DNA of 64,000 nt from Pararge aegeria (lineage: Eukaryota; Arthropoda; Insecta; Lepidoptera; Nymphalidae). Below, piece after piece: positions 1 to 10,440 of the stretch. The DNA lies in the NCBI RefSeq assembly GCF_905163445.1, contig NC_053201.1, positions 9,620,001 to 9,684,000 on the forward strand. The letters are read 5' to 3'. The notes below the pieces were generated by a model. That model was not told the origin of the DNA. It made no database searches and worked only from the letters and a program-made list of their open reading frames with translations. A program made the position numbers and the translations under genes. Within the stretch, counting starts at the first letter, position 1, and every line of letters starts with the position of its first letter.

Positions 1-30
1 GTGTACAAATAAAGTGTAAATAAATAAATA
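1..30 (+). repeat. LINE family E 3' tail, cut by window edge
   Basis: The 30 bases 'gtgtacaaataaagtgtaaa...' match the tails at about 17170 and 58079, where they follow an 'agcgataaggccgcc' block. The rest of the element lies outside the window. Confidence 0.6.
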
Positions 31-145
31 TACTCCACACCCAACAGATTTTCGGCAATGTTAAGCTCTGTTTGGTGTGGAGTTTACGCACTACGCACGC
101 TTCGCTCCAACACCGGAACATCCTCAGGAGATGTTGACTTCAAAG
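31..145 (+). repeat. Dispersed repeat, second copy at 55350-55434
   Basis: The block from 'tactccacacc' to 'caggagatgttga' recurs at 55350-55434 with substitutions and an internal deletion. The left part also contains a partial inverted copy of itself ('ccacaccca' against 'tggtgtgga'). The parent element is not recognised. Confidence 0.7.
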
Positions 146-409
146 TGAAAAATTCGGTCAGTTTTCGGATGCACACTTGCTGATAACTAGATAAATTGTA
201 ACTTATAGATAGCAAATACGTATTATGTTTAAGATACGTAATTAAGATAAGTTTATACGTATTTAAGATACGTATTGAGTATTGTATTGTATTTTTAATA
301 CTTTATACTTACGAACCCCTAGGAGATCAAGGACTCTTTTAGAGAATCTGCTACGGGCCCCGCGCTTGCTTAATCAATATAAATAATAGAAGCTAATAAA
401 CTCGTTGTG
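146..409. other. No gene seen; AT-rich with short 'aagatacgta' repeats
   Basis: Between 205 and 285 the words 'acgtatt' and 'aagatacgta' recur several times. No coding similarity or terminal repeat was recognised. Confidence 0.4.
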
Positions 410-720
410 CAGTTTACTAGGCTACATAAAATTGCTAATTCATTCAAAGGCAAAGGTATATTATTTTATAACAAATTACCGAATGAAATCTTTGAGATGT
501 CTCTCGATAAGTTCGAAGTTTAAAACGTAAGCTTACAGAAAAACCCTATTATAATGTTAAGGATTACTTAAACGATAAAAAAGCTTGGGTGTGAATTGCT
601 CTAACTTCATAGCTTTATATACATTTACTGTGAGATAAGAAAAAAAATTTATCCCTCGTAGCTTTAGGTACAATTAGGCGAACGAAGTTATCACCATCCC
701 CTTACAATTATGTAAACATA
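410..720 (+). pseudogene. LINE family A: ORF2 C-terminus and 3' UTR, frameshifted
   Basis: Translation gives KGILFYNKLPNEIFEMSLDKF from about 455. After a frame change near 520 it continues KRKLTEKPYYNVKDYLNDKKAWV, with its stop at 592-594. The same C-terminal tail is legible at 18650-18710 and, on the minus strand, near 5430-5490, so this is the degenerate end of a non-LTR retrotransposon polymerase ORF. The AT-rich stretch downstream corresponds to its 3' UTR. The frame break means it makes no product. Clade (jockey/CR1-like) is inferred from style only. Confidence 0.65.
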
Positions 721-879
721 TATGTATGAACGCTTTATAAGAGCCTGTGGTAGGCCTACATGAATAAAGAAATTGTGAATTTCAATTTTGTATTTATTTG
801 GCGCAACAATTATTACTATAAAGAAAATAGAAAGTTATGGAAATTACCAGAGAAAGCTGAAACTTCAAGAATAATAGAT

Positions 880-1147
880 TTGGTATGACCATCTTTAAAA
901 ATTTTTTAACAGTACTCTTAAGGTTGCCCAGTGGCGTGCACTTCATAGATGCAGAAAAGCACTGCATATGTATATAAATCGTATTGGAGGGGATTTTTCC
1001 CATTATATGCCATGTCTGCTGCCATGCCTTATGCATACCCTGGTCAAAACCCTGTGCACGCCACTGAGGTTGCCTGATTTAATGGCTAGTAAGCGATAAG
1101 ACTGCGTTTGCGTGCCAATAGTCCAGGGAAACCTTATTTAGACACTA
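880..1147 (+). repeat. Family E-like fragment interrupted by a hAT-like MITE
   Basis: After removing 929-1074 the sequence reads continuously (...'actcttaaggttgcctgatttaatgg'...'gcgataagactgcgtttgc'). It matches the reverse complement of 1345-1450 and, more loosely, other family E tails at 1652 and 57975. The pair therefore forms an imperfect inverted repeat around about 200 bp. Confidence 0.6.
929..1066. mobile_element. hAT-like MITE, 138 bp, with 8-bp target duplication
   Basis: The ends are exact 13-bp inverted repeats, CAGTGGCGTGCAC and GTGCACGCCACTG. The flanks AGGTTGCC at 921-928 and 1067-1074 are identical 8-bp direct repeats. An 8-bp duplication with CAG...CTG ends is the hallmark of hAT transposons. 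The element is far too short to encode a transposase, so it is non-autonomous. Confidence 0.85.
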
Positions 1148-1344
1148 GAAGCCGACCCAACTAATCTTACAAATTATTTCTAACATACATATACCTACTT
1201 TAAAAGACATATCCTCTACGTTCAAAACACATTTACAAGTTGATTTAAGTTTATTTTAGTTTCAACCCACCTAAGGCGTAATGTCAGAATAGTTAGTGTT
1301 TTGTCGTACTTCAACTAAACTAGCATCAACTTTTATATGTTGGC

Positions 1345-1450
1345 CTAAATAAGGTTTTGCTGATTATTGGCCCACAAAGGCAATTTTATCAATTAGTAGC
1401 CATTAAACCAGGCAACTTTAAGAGTATTGTTAAAAAAAAAATCTTTTTGG
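1345..1450 (-). repeat. Family E-like fragment, inverted partner of 880-1147
   Basis: The reverse complement reads '...aacaatactcttaaagttgcctggtttaatggc...', matching the MITE-free sequence of 880-1147. It carries a single 'agttgcctgg' with no insertion and so serves as a paralogous empty site. Confidence 0.6.
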
Positions 1451-1528
1451 ACAAGCTACGCTTACTATCGGGCTAGATGGCGATGTGTGTATTGTCGTAG
1501 TATATTTATTTATTATTTATTTAAATAT
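1451..1528 (+). repeat. SINE S1 tail fragment
   Basis: Contains 'acaagctacgcttac', 'gctagatggcgatgtgtg' and 'attgtcgtagtatattta' followed by TTTA repeats. This is the 3' part of the S1 SINE seen complete at 48527-48761. Confidence 0.75.
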
Positions 1529-1651
1529 TTTGTGGGATTCCATTTTATCATAAGTTTTTAATAAATTATTATACGTTTTACATTTTAACTAAAATAGCAC
1601 TATTGCTGATGATTATTGTCAATAATTGTTCACAATATAGAATCAATTACC

Positions 1652-1760
1652 TTAGGTTGCCATTAAAAGATCGTTTTTAAGTGATAAGTCCGCCTTTGTT
1701 CAATTTTTATTAACTTGCAATTTTCCTTATGTATTTTTGAATCACATACTTTTTCTATGT
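1652..1760 (+). repeat. Family E 3' fragment
   Basis: 'aggttgccattaaaagatcg...agtgataagtccgcctttgttc' aligns with the family E tail block at 57975-58110. It is diverged. Confidence 0.5.
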
Positions 1761-1769
1761 ATCTTTAAA

Positions 1770-1945
1770 AAGTTATATATCACCGTCCCGTCACAAATAC
1801 AAATCTCAATATATCGAAGTTAACAGTTTATTGGGAACGTGTTTGCGTCACAAATACGATTTTCTGGCTACGTGACCCCGCCGTTTTAAACTCGCTCCAT
1901 GAAATGGAATTTCTCTTATATAAGCGCGGTTTATAAAATTGAACA
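1770..1945 (+). repeat. Dispersed repeat, inverted copy at 25400-25590
   Basis: The stretch with 'cgaagttaacagtttattgg', 'acgattttctggctacgtga' and 'cgttttaaactcg' is matched in reverse complement at 25400-25590. The family is unrecognised. Confidence 0.7.
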
Positions 1946-2194
1946 TTGTGATGTATGGTTGAGGACTTTAGGGGAATGTTTAAGGAATGGTTTTATATTA
2001 ATACATTTTTTCATCCGTTCACACGTTTGAGTTTGACTAAGATCTTACTTCAATTTTCTTTGCATTTTTTGTTGGCATTGCCAATTTAGTTGGCATTTTC
2101 TATTGTATAGTTCGTTTACTTAAATAATTTGTACTTCACTGTGTGATACATGATAGTTTGTGAAAATTTGTATAAATACACACACACTCACACA

Positions 2195-2450
2195 CACCTT
2201 TAGGTTTTTAACGTCCCACTGCTTGGTACAGGCCTCCTCTCTCGTAGGAGATAATTTTAACGCATGGGCCCACCACGGTTCTAATGTGGGTTCATGGGCT
2301 TTAACTACTATTATCACAATTTAGTGAAGTTAACCGGGACCGACGACTTAACGTGCTCCCCGAGGTACGGGGGTGAGACAGCCATTTTCGAACTCTATAG
2401 CCGTCTATGATAACTAGCCGTTTCCAGCCCGCTTCGCTGGGCGAATTGAA
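2195..2450. repeat. Dispersed repeat, related to 53022-53225 and 23040-23150
   Basis: 'caggcctcctctctcgtagg', 'cccaccacg', 'attatcacaattta' and the 'cttaacgtgctccccgaggt' block have counterparts near 53050-53210. It ends in 'taactagccg...cccgcttcgctggg' (about 2410-2440), which resembles a Helitron-like 3' terminus read on the minus strand. Confidence 0.5.
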
Positions 2451-3110
2451 AAAGGAAATAAATTACATTTTGTTTCATTTTTATTTATTTTTTTCATATT
2501 TTTATTATTCTCCTTTTTTTTATTTTTGTATGAACATAAATAGGCCCCGCGGATAGAACTGTAAGCATCGATATTGTTTAGACTTACTCAAATTCCAAAT
2601 TCCATCGATTTAGCCTGTATCTTTCATCCAGGTGATTTTTCTCACTAATATTCATTGTAACTTTCAATGTGCAATCATTATAACATTTCCGTGCCTTTCT
2701 TCCAAAAATTAATAATAATTGACATGAAGAAAAAAAATTGAAATGAGCATTGAAAGTTTAAGTTAAAGTCATTGCAAGTCTCATATGTGAAGTTGAAATC
2801 TGTCTAGGTTCAAGTGCGACGAATTTTCTGTTAACTAAAATTTTCTCCGTGACATCAATTTTTTATAGAAAATTAATTGTGCATGTTTTTTATGAATTCT
2901 ATTGGAATAAGTAACTAAATTTCTTTTCCACATCTCATGACGTGCTTGGAAAATGCATTCATTTTAATCTATTACATTTCCGCGATCCCGCAATAAAAGA
3001 ATTCGTCGGTTATGTAGTCTGCAAAAGTAAAATGAATGTAAAATTCTTAGTCCGTTGATTGGATAGCTACATGTAAAGTTAAGTTTTTGAAACCTCTCAA
3101 TGACTTTTTC
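2451..3110. other. No gene seen; AT-rich
   Basis: Homopolymer-rich DNA with no open frame over 60 codons, no terminal repeats and no recognised family. It may be the body of the element whose tandem module follows. Confidence 0.35.
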
Positions 3111-3170
3111 TCCGCTGCCAAAAAGACGATTGTTGTAAGGAAATACACGAATATCCCTACATACACGAAG

Positions 3171-3930
3171 ATCCCCACCAAATTTGAGTCTGTAGAAGTT
3201 ACAGGTTAGAAATAAAAATTTTAGATTTTAACACCCACCCCCGCAATTCCTGTCGCAAGTAGACTTTATTGAAATCCATTTTGAGATGTTCTTTATGTGA
3301 ATAATAAAAGATTCCTACCATATTTAGAATTTTTAGAAGCTATATTTCGAAATTGAAATTTTTTATTGTTAACACCCACCCCCGCGAACCTTATTGGAGG
3401 TGATTTATTGTAAAATCCGCTCGAAGATCATTTTTATATTACATATACACACTAAAACACTCTCACTAAATTTGGAGTCTATAGGAGCTATCGCTTGGAA
3501 ATTGAAAATTTTCATTGTTAACGCCCCCGCAATCTTCTTTGGGGTGGGATATCGTAAAATTTGTTCATAAATCATTTTTACATCACTTATAGAAAATTCC
3601 TACAAAATTTGGAGCTTGTAGGAGCTTTAGCTGGAAAATTAAAAATATTAATTGTTAATACCCACCCCTGCAACCCCCTGTTGGGTGAGCTATCGTAAAA
3701 TTCGTTCATAGCCTATTTCTACACCTCTTACAGAAGATTCCTACCAAATTTGAAGTCTATAGGAGCTATAGTTTAAAAACGGGAATTATTCATTGTTCCG
3801 CCCCCGCAATCCTCTTTGGGGAATGAATTTCTTAAAATCTATTCATAGCTGACCTCTACATAGCAAAAGTAATATTCCTACCAAGTTTCACGTTTCTAAG
3901 TCTTATGGTTCCCGAGATTTCGTGGTGAGT
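3171..3930 (+). repeat. Tandem array of six ~140-bp units
   Basis: The phrase 'attcctaccaaatttggagtc' or a close variant starts at about 3171, 3311, 3456, 3596, 3737 and 3874. Each unit also carries 'cattgttaacgcccacccccgcaa' variants and 'ttcgttcatagatcattt' variants. It resembles internal repeat modules of insect transposable elements. Confidence 0.8.
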
Positions 3931-4135
3931 GACTATATAGATGGGAATTCTTTCGATGACTCGATTGTCATCGAAATTTTTAACTTTTTATCGGGCTTTT
4001 TTAAAATTTTCTTACATACAAAACTTTATCCTGACAATTCTGAAGATAAAAAAAAAGCCCAATTGGTTCAGCCGTTCTCCACTACCGTGAGTAGATTCTT
4101 AGCTGAATGTAAAAAACCATAATCCGTTTAATACA
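3931..4135 (+). repeat. Terminal unique part of the element holding the 3171-3930 array
   Basis: Follows the last tandem unit without a break and ends with 'attggttcagccgttc', a phrase typical of insect retroposon ends. The open frame inside has no recognisable protein similarity. Confidence 0.4.
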
Positions 4136-4429
4136 CTCTGTTGAAATCCATGAAAACAAAAGAATCAAGAGAAAATGCTTATCTTTTGTTTTTATTAGCG
4201 GGATAAATGTTCATAAAAGTAAAACAGCAATAAAAAAATGAAGGAATGTTGGAATTCAAAAAATAGATAGCCATAAACCATCTAGGAAAAATTTCGCATC
4301 GAATGGTGGTAGTTTCATGTCGATACGATCAGTGGTTTAGGCGTGATTGAGCCTCAAACGAAGACCATTTTCATTATATATATATAGATATAGACTTAAA
4401 ACATTTACAAAAAAAAAAATCAGTCAAGT

Positions 4430-4660
4430 GTAGCCGCTAGTGACGGCAGATCAGAATACAGTTGTCACCATAACTTTTCCCAAAAGGTCTCGTACGAGGC
4501 GACTAAGGAATTATAACGGAGATCGGGCAACAGCGTGCTCGGTGCTATTACTACGATCTAGTGCGACCCACAACCCGTCTTGCCCAGTGTGGTGATTACG
4601 GACAAAACCTCCTGATGGGAGAACTCTTCATTCCAGCAGTGGACTGTTAAAGGCTATTTT
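4430..4660. repeat. LINE-like fragment, second copy at 54035-54260
   Basis: 'tgacggcagatcagaatacag', 'gactaagg', 'ataacggagatcgggcaac' and 'ccagcagtggactgtta' align with the 54035-54260 copy. This looks like coding DNA of a LINE fragment, but no intact frame survives. Confidence 0.55.
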
Positions 4661-5160
4661 TGATTGATTTAAGTAAATTGTACTTTTTTGGAATTTACCA
4701 ATACAAATGATTAACAAATAAATAAAGAAAAACGTACCTAACAGTAAAAAGCCGTAATTATAGTGCGCCCGTTTTATCCCGGTAATAAAACCCATTGCAT
4801 TAGTGCGACGTGACCGGCAGAGGTCGTAACGAAGAGCCATGGCACACACCCGTTTGCATAACAAACCTTGTGGTCTTCTAAGGAAGTAGAGTATATTTCT
4901 TTTTCCCAACGCCTTTTTTACTTAAATAAATACATAAAAAAAATTGTTTTTAAAATGAATATCATTAATCTATACCTTGTCACATAAATTCTGTGTGGTT
5001 TGAGATGAGGTGAGTGACCTAGTTGTAGTTAATTGTTTTACTTTTAAGTTGACCAATAAAAATATAAAAAATATATATAACGGAAAGCTTTCTTAAAACT
5101 GTTTCATACGTGATTCTTGAATGAATGAATACACTTTTATGTTATTTCAAAAGTAGTTAC
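4661..5160. other. No gene seen
   Basis: AT-rich. A short GC-richer piece at 4765-4870 ('cccgttttatcccgg...tagtgcgacgtgaccgg') is probably another repeat scrap. The minus-strand open frame over it shows no domain. Confidence 0.35.
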
Positions 5161-5169
5161 AGAGATATA

Positions 5170-5500
5170 AAGTCAAAGTCAAAGTCAAAGTCAAAAATAT
5201 CTTTATTCAAAGGCCCATAGATGGCACTTTTGATGCGTGCATTACATAAGAATTACACGGTAGTGAGATGAGGGCGATAACCATGTTCGTAAACTTAAAA
5301 CTAAAGCTACGAGGGTTCCAAACGCGTGCTGTTGACAAAACTTAGCCAGGTGGTTTTTTTTGTTATCACCATCTCAAATTTTCATTTATAATTATTACAA
5401 GAGCAACCTGGTTAGAGCAATAATTCACACCCAAGTTTTTTTAAAGATTAAGTAGTCCTTTATACTATAATATGACTTTTCTATAAGCTTATAAACACAA
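5170..5500 (-). pseudogene. LINE family A: 3' end
   Basis: Read on the minus strand, 5490 down to about 5430 gives KLIEKSYYSIKDYLIFKKTWV and a stop, aligning with the family A C-termini at 540-594 and 18650-18710. The 3' UTR follows down to a terminal run of TTTGAC units at 5172-5195. It is a truncated, non-coding remnant. Confidence 0.7.
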
Positions 5501-5584
5501 TATACTAAGGGGGCCAATTTGGTGGCCTTATCGCTACATAGGGAATAATGTAAAAAAAAAGTGCATAACTATTTGGCCCTATTA

Positions 5585-5945
5585 ACGGCCTCGTTGGTCG
5601 AGTGGTTACATTTACAACTACGGATCTTCCCGAGTTCCCGGGAATTTTCAATACCAGCCCGGAGGGAACAAACAGATATACTTTCGCATTTCATCATCGA
5701 CCCATTACCAGTCCACTACAGAGCACAGACTTGAGAGATTGGTAGACTCCACAAACTTTTGAGAACTTTCAGGCATGCAGGTTTCCTCACGATGTTTTCC
5801 TTCACTGCTAAAGCAAGTAATATTTTAATTACTTAAAACGTACATAACTTAGAAAAGTTAGAGGTGCGTGTTAGGATTCGAACTCGGTCCTCCGAAGGTA
5901 AAGTCGAGCTCCTACCCTATGCTTCACATTTATAACAAGATAATA
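5585..5945. repeat. tRNA-like head (+) joined to S2 SINE (-)
   Basis: 5588-5606 'cctcgttggtcgagtggtt' resembles a tRNA-derived A-box head. From about 5697 the minus-strand S2 SINE follows: 'ggtttcctcacgatgttttc', 'acttaaaacg' and the B-box-like 'aggattcgaac' read in reverse. Confidence 0.55.
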
Positions 5946-6765
5946 TTATCATCATCATTATGTCAACCAATGGACCCCCCCTGGATATAGGTATTTTGTA
6001 CGGAGTTCCAAATATCACGGTCTTGTACCTGTATAATCCAGCAGCTCGGCTAAAATAATGTAATATAATTTTTTTTAACAATAACACTAAATCACTATTC
6101 CGATCGGCAACGGTAAACTTCTATAATCCGATTAATCGGCTTACGGACGCAAACAATCGATCGGATGAGTTCTAATTGCGAATAAAATACATCGACTAAG
6201 CAAAATTAAAATTCAGTCCACGATAAGGCTCGTTTTCTTCCTTTGAAGAAGGTCAGCAATTAGTCTTAATTAAAGGTTGACTCACACGTCCCGTTTGGTA
6301 GATAAATACGTTTGGAGGACGCAATACAAATCTCGTTGAGTGCCATTGTTTGCTAACCGACTTTGAAAATATAACCCTGATGACATGAAATGACTCACAT
6401 TTCTATAAAACAGTGTACGGGAGCTGTGGTGATACGCTCGACCGTAAAAATAGGAAGATCTTCCTCCGAGCGGGTGATCTCGTCGGGTGTGCGTCAGGCA
6501 TGAATCGCAGTGCTGCGATGATAACGTCGGGTTCACCACTGTACGGGAGCTATGGGAATGCGGGTGATCGTGCTCGGGGACCGGGGTCCTAACATTCATT
6601 TTTGGAAGTTGTATATATACGCATTCTTGGTTAACACTTCGCTAGCGCGATGCAGGATTTTTGTGGCGCCATCTAGTTCCGTAATGTGGAAAGCGCTACA
6701 ACAGCTTTGATTTCTCACTAAAATGTACAAATTTTTATTCCTATATTTACTTACAGCCCGCCAAT
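5946..6765. other. No gene seen; small local duplication
   Basis: The words 'gtgtacgggagctgtggtga' (6412) and 'ctgtacgggagctatggga' (6538) are a diverged duplicate about 126 bp apart. The minus-strand open frame at 6282-6599 has no domain. Confidence 0.35.
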
Positions 6766-6774
6766 GGAGATTTT

Positions 6775-6930
6775 AGTAGTGGTAGAAAAGTTAGAGGTGC
6801 GTGCTGCTGATTTTCTTGCCGGCTCTTCTCGTCGGAATCTGTCTTCCGAACCGGTGATAGAGTCACTACAAACAGACTGACTTGACGTTTCAAAAGTGAA
6901 TATAAACCTACTTGGATTAAGTGAATTTTG
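6775..6930 (+). repeat. LINE R3 3' UTR fragment
   Basis: 'cttgccggctcttctcgtcg', 'ccgaaccggtgatagagtca' and 'ttgacgtttcaaaagtg' are the reverse complement of the blocks at 37060-37160. In LINE orientation the 3' end is to the right. Confidence 0.65.
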
Positions 6931-6939
6931 TTTTTTTTT

Positions 6940-7165
6940 TTTTATTTAGAGCTTTTTGTGGCAGAGCTCGTCTGGGGGTACTACTATCATGCTTAATTCT
7001 GCCGCCAAGCAGCATTGTTGTATTCTGGTCTGAAGGGCTTGGTAGCCGGCGTAATAACAGGGACATGAGGCTTACCCTACGCCTCAGTTTGATGGACACA
7101 GGGCACTTTGTAGCACGTCCTTCATGTCCTGCGAAGTTACTGCTCTGCATATAGGGACAGTTCTC
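6940..7165 (-). repeat. R4 repeat
   Basis: The reverse complement contains 'agcaatgctgcttggcggc'-like, 'accctacgcctc'-like and 'ccagacgagctctg'-like words shared with 16015-16215, 22155-22455 and 30525-30700. Both strands carry short open frames here; neither is conserved among the copies. Confidence 0.5.
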
Positions 7166-7294
7166 CACTTACAATGGCCGCTATTTTGATGAAAAAATGA
7201 TTGATATAGCCAAAATATTCAGCTTACATAAAAGTAAGAAAAACATAACCCTCGTTCTATTGCAGTCGGGTAGAAATAATCAAACACAATAGCA

Positions 7295-7400
7295 ATTGAA
7301 AAATAAATCTGCTATTCATTGTTTCTTTTTCAATCACACCGAATCGGCTTACGGGATTCGAATGTATTTTCGCGCCTACAGTTTCCCACGCGAATATTAT
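7295..7400. repeat. Direct repeat with 8985-9070
   Basis: 'tttctttttcaatcacaccg...cggcttacgggattc..aa.gtatttt' matches 'gttcctttttcaatcacgcc..agcggcttaggattccaacgtattttta' at 8985-9070. The origin is unknown. Confidence 0.6.
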
Positions 7401-7539
7401 TATTTTTCACGTTTAGGCATGAACAAAGCACTATTGATTAAGTTTGATAGTTATTTTCTCAAAAGATAGACTTGCCTGTCCAAACCATCACTGCCTTCCG
7501 CCTAATACTGTGAAACGGGATTTTGTATCTATTGTCATT

Positions 7540-7693
7540 GACGGCCGACTGGCACAGTGGGCAGAGACCCTGCTTTCTGAACTGGATATTTATAAATATA
7601 TTCATCAGCTATCTTAGTACCCATAACACAACGCATACTTTGGGGCTAGATGGCGATGTGTGTATTGTCGTAGTATATTTATATTTATATTGA
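7540..7693 (+). repeat. SINE S1, internally deleted
   Basis: The head 'gacggccgactggcacagtg...ccctgctttctga' is joined directly to the S1 3' half ('attcatcagctatcttagta...gctagatggcgatgtgtg'). The B box and spacer present at 48570-48660 are missing. Confidence 0.8.
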
Positions 7694-7724
7694 ACAAAAT
7701 GATTGAAACTCAAACAATAGTAAT

Positions 7725-7975
7725 AGCTAGTGGGTAAGACTTCAGCCTCCGTTTCAGTAGGACTGAATTCGATTATAGACTCTAACTTTACGGAGTTATG
7801 TGCGTTTTATTAAATTAAATATCACTTGCTTCAACGGCGAAGGAAATCCTAGCGAGGCGGAGGGTTTTCCACAAGGATACCTAGGTCGTGTTAATTCTAC
7901 CAATTCACACTTGGCCAGCGTAGTGGACTATGGCCATTCTTAGAGGAGCCCCTTGTTCTGTAGTGGGTTATTGGT
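7725..7975 (+). repeat. SINE S2, diverged
   Basis: Shares 'gttatgtgcgtttta', 'caacggcgaaggaaa' and 'ggccagcgtagtggactatg' with the copies at 9175 and 60055. Confidence 0.65.
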
Positions 7976-8740
7976 ACGACACCGACGGTCTTACGTGCTC
8001 TCGCAGGCAAGTGACGATGTAGTCTAAGACGGGACGCGCTTGCCTTGAAGGTTTTAAGATTCATGACACACAGATTGGAACGAGCTTTTCGAACCTCTGT
8101 TATACATAAAAGAAAAGAAAACAACATAAGTGGCAGTTGCTTAGTGCCAATTTTTGGTATATTATGGCAATGTGATAAAAACCAAACCGATGTCTTTTCC
8201 ATTGTTTGTTACATAGCCCATCTAATAAGGAAAGTTAATACTCTATACAAAGTTATTGGCATTTAACCTTGGCAGTTTTCTTTAAAACATGTTTAATTTT
8301 AAAGGTTTTGATGCCAGTCCACCAATAAAATGCGAGTGCTTACTGTGTGCCAATAAATGAAAAATTCATATTCAAGCTTCATAGGTTTACCATAAATAGT
8401 TTTATGAAATGCTTTTGTTATACTGGTCTTTCAATCAATTGCAAGGTTCCTAAATAAACACTGTATTTTTTTTTAATTTACTACACAATATCACGTTACG
8501 GTCCTTAATAAATACCGGTGAAACCGTGCGGTACTATTTGTATTATTTTTATAACGTTTTATGCTACGCTTAGCATGTAGCGTAGGTATTTTTGTATTAT
8601 TTGAATGTTCCTTTTAGGCTACGTAGCGCGTAGCAAATACATGCCGTAGTTTCGTAGTAGCCTACAATATACTGAAGTCTCTCCGTTTCTAGCAATCTTG
8701 ACTAAAAAATAGGTAAATTGTGATTTGTTGAAGCTAGAAA
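7976..8740. other. No gene seen; GC-rich palindromic scraps near 8560-8660
   Basis: 8560-8660 repeats 'ctacgct.agc.tgtagcgtag' style words ('gctacgtagcgcgtagc'), which can fold on themselves and may be a worn MITE end. No coding evidence. Confidence 0.35.
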
Positions 8741-8744
8741 AGAG

Positions 8745-8880
8745 CAACAGCAGAGTTTTTTCTGTCTTCTTCTAGGTCAAATCTTCGTTCCGAACTGACG
8801 GTAGAGTCACAAACAGAAAGACTTGATGGTATTTAAAGAGTAGGAAAACTTGAAATAAATTAATTTGAAATTTAAACTTT
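8745..8880 (+). repeat. LINE R3 3' UTR fragment
   Basis: 'cgttccgaactgacggtagagtca' and 'acttgaaataaatt' correspond to the R3 blocks at 6775-6930 and, inverted, at 37060-37160. Confidence 0.55.
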
Positions 8881-8984
8881 TCCATTTACTTGAGTCTACT
8901 TACTGATTGGAAGCTGCAGTATTTTAAAACATCCTGATATAAGCCCATGAATCCGCGGCAATCTGGTAGCTTTTAAATTCATTC

Positions 8985-9070
8985 ATTGATTCAAATCCAT
9001 TGTTCCTTTTTCAATCACGCCAAAGCGGCTTAGGATTCCAACGTATTTTTAGGCTGCATTATTTGAAGAT
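8985..9070. repeat. Direct repeat with 7295-7400
   Basis: See the partner at 7295-7400. The two copies are separated by about 1.7 kb and flanked by unrelated repeats. Confidence 0.6.
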
Positions 9071-9174
9071 TGGAAATCAACAGAAGCTCGACATCATATT
9101 TATGACATACTAGCCGTCCACCGCGACTTTGCTCTACTTTTTTCTGGCATAAGATGTATGTATGTAGTATGGAA

Positions 9175-9450
9175 GCGGTAATAGCGCTTTGGGTAGGAGC
9201 TCGACTAAACTTTCGGGGGGGCGAGTTCGAATCCCTGCCCGCACCTCTAACTTTTCAAAGTTATGTGCGTTTTAAGCAATTAAAATGTCACTTGCTACAA
9301 CGGTGAAGGAAAACATCGTGAGGAAACCTGCATACGAGGAGTTCTCCATAATGTCTTTAAAGGTGTGTGAAGTCCAGCAATCTGTAAGGCCGTAGTCCAA
9401 GTGTACTACGGCCTTAATACGGCCATTGTGGGAGGAGAAATGGATTAATT
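9175..9450 (+). repeat. SINE S2
   Basis: The tRNA-like B box 'gagttcgaatccc' lies at about 9219. It is followed by 'gttatgtgcgttttaagcaa', 'acggtgaaggaaaacatcg' and 'tgtgtgaagtcc', then a tail with 'ggccgtagtcc...ctacggcc', which is self-complementary. Just upstream, at about 9108, 'actagccgtccaccgcgac' resembles a minus-strand Helitron-like 3' end. Confidence 0.75.
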
Positions 9451-9784
9451 AATTCATTATTTATTTAACTGTAAATCGTTTGTTTTTGTTATTTCCGTTT
9501 TAAAATACGAATATATATATATTGGTGAAACGAAAATAATATAAATTTAATTTATACTTTTCTGAGACAATCATGTCTATATCAAATCATCTGCAGCTTG
9601 GTGGCTTGGCACCAGGGTCTAAGTTCCCAAATTTATAATTTCAAATTTTCTTCCGGTCCGATCTGGCGAACAAATTCGTGCTGCTAAGTAGGTACGATGC
9701 CGTAACGGCACAGGTAATAATAAATTCATATTTTAAAAATTATTTTTTCATGTAGGCCAATTCTATCACAAGCTATTTCATCAT

Positions 9785-10000
9785 ATCAACCCATTACCGG
9801 CCCACTACAGGGCACCGGTCTCCTTCCACAATGGGAAGGGGGGTGACCGTATTCCACCATGCTGGCCCAGTGCGGATTGGTGGACCAATTGGATTGGTCA
9901 CCACCACTACGTTCGCCAACTCAAACCTAAAGCTACAAGGGTTCCAATCGCGCCCGGGTTAAGATTTTATCACCATCTCGCAGTTAATAATAACACCCAA
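9785..10000 (-). repeat. S2 tail and LINE A 3' UTR fragments, both inverted
   Basis: 9785-9895 carries 'cattaccggcccactacagg' and 'ctggcccagtgcggattggtgg' (S2 tail inverted). 9905-9985 carries 'aaacctaaagctacaagggt' and 'atcaccatctc', matching the LINE A 3' UTR at 5290-5380 in the same orientation. Confidence 0.6.
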
Positions 10001-10294
10001 CAATAATGCGGATCCCATTCTAAAGTTAAAATTGCTTACATCTAGTTGTTTTCAATTTCTTCAACTCTTTATAAATCAATAAGGAAGTTATTCCAAGGGG
10101 TTGAATCGTGGCAAAGTAAGTGCATAACTTGAATACGTATTTCGATTTCCGACTTGAGCATAGATTTTAGTTGGTTTATACTGGTTTTATTCCCCAATAC
10201 CTTTGTCCTTTATATTTATTTATATGTTTGGTCTACTTATTTTCGAATATATATGTATATATAATTGCACTATCCCGCTCACTTGCAGCTTCTG

Positions 10295-10440
10295 TTAGAT
10301 GTTGCCTGTAAGAGATTGCGTGCAATAAGGCTGCCTTTGCATGCTTACAATTTTTGTTCTTTTGGTTATTCTTTTTTTAATGTAAATTTTGATGTTTGTA
10401 TGCAATAAAGTATTCTTCTTGTTTATTTATTTAATATACT
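10295..10440 (+). repeat. LINE E-type 3' tail
   Basis: 'gttgcctgtaagagattgcg', 'caataaggctgcctttgcatgc' and the terminal 'tgcaataaagtattc' resemble the tails at 17080 and 57975, with a different final word. Confidence 0.6.

Noticed and set aside
3171..3930. CRISPR-like array
   Set aside because: Units are ~140 bp and diverged across their whole length, with no repeat/spacer alternation. The setting is eukaryotic.
7897..8202. 101-codon minus-strand frame
   Set aside because: Starts in unique DNA and runs into the S2 SINE tail. No recognisable domain.
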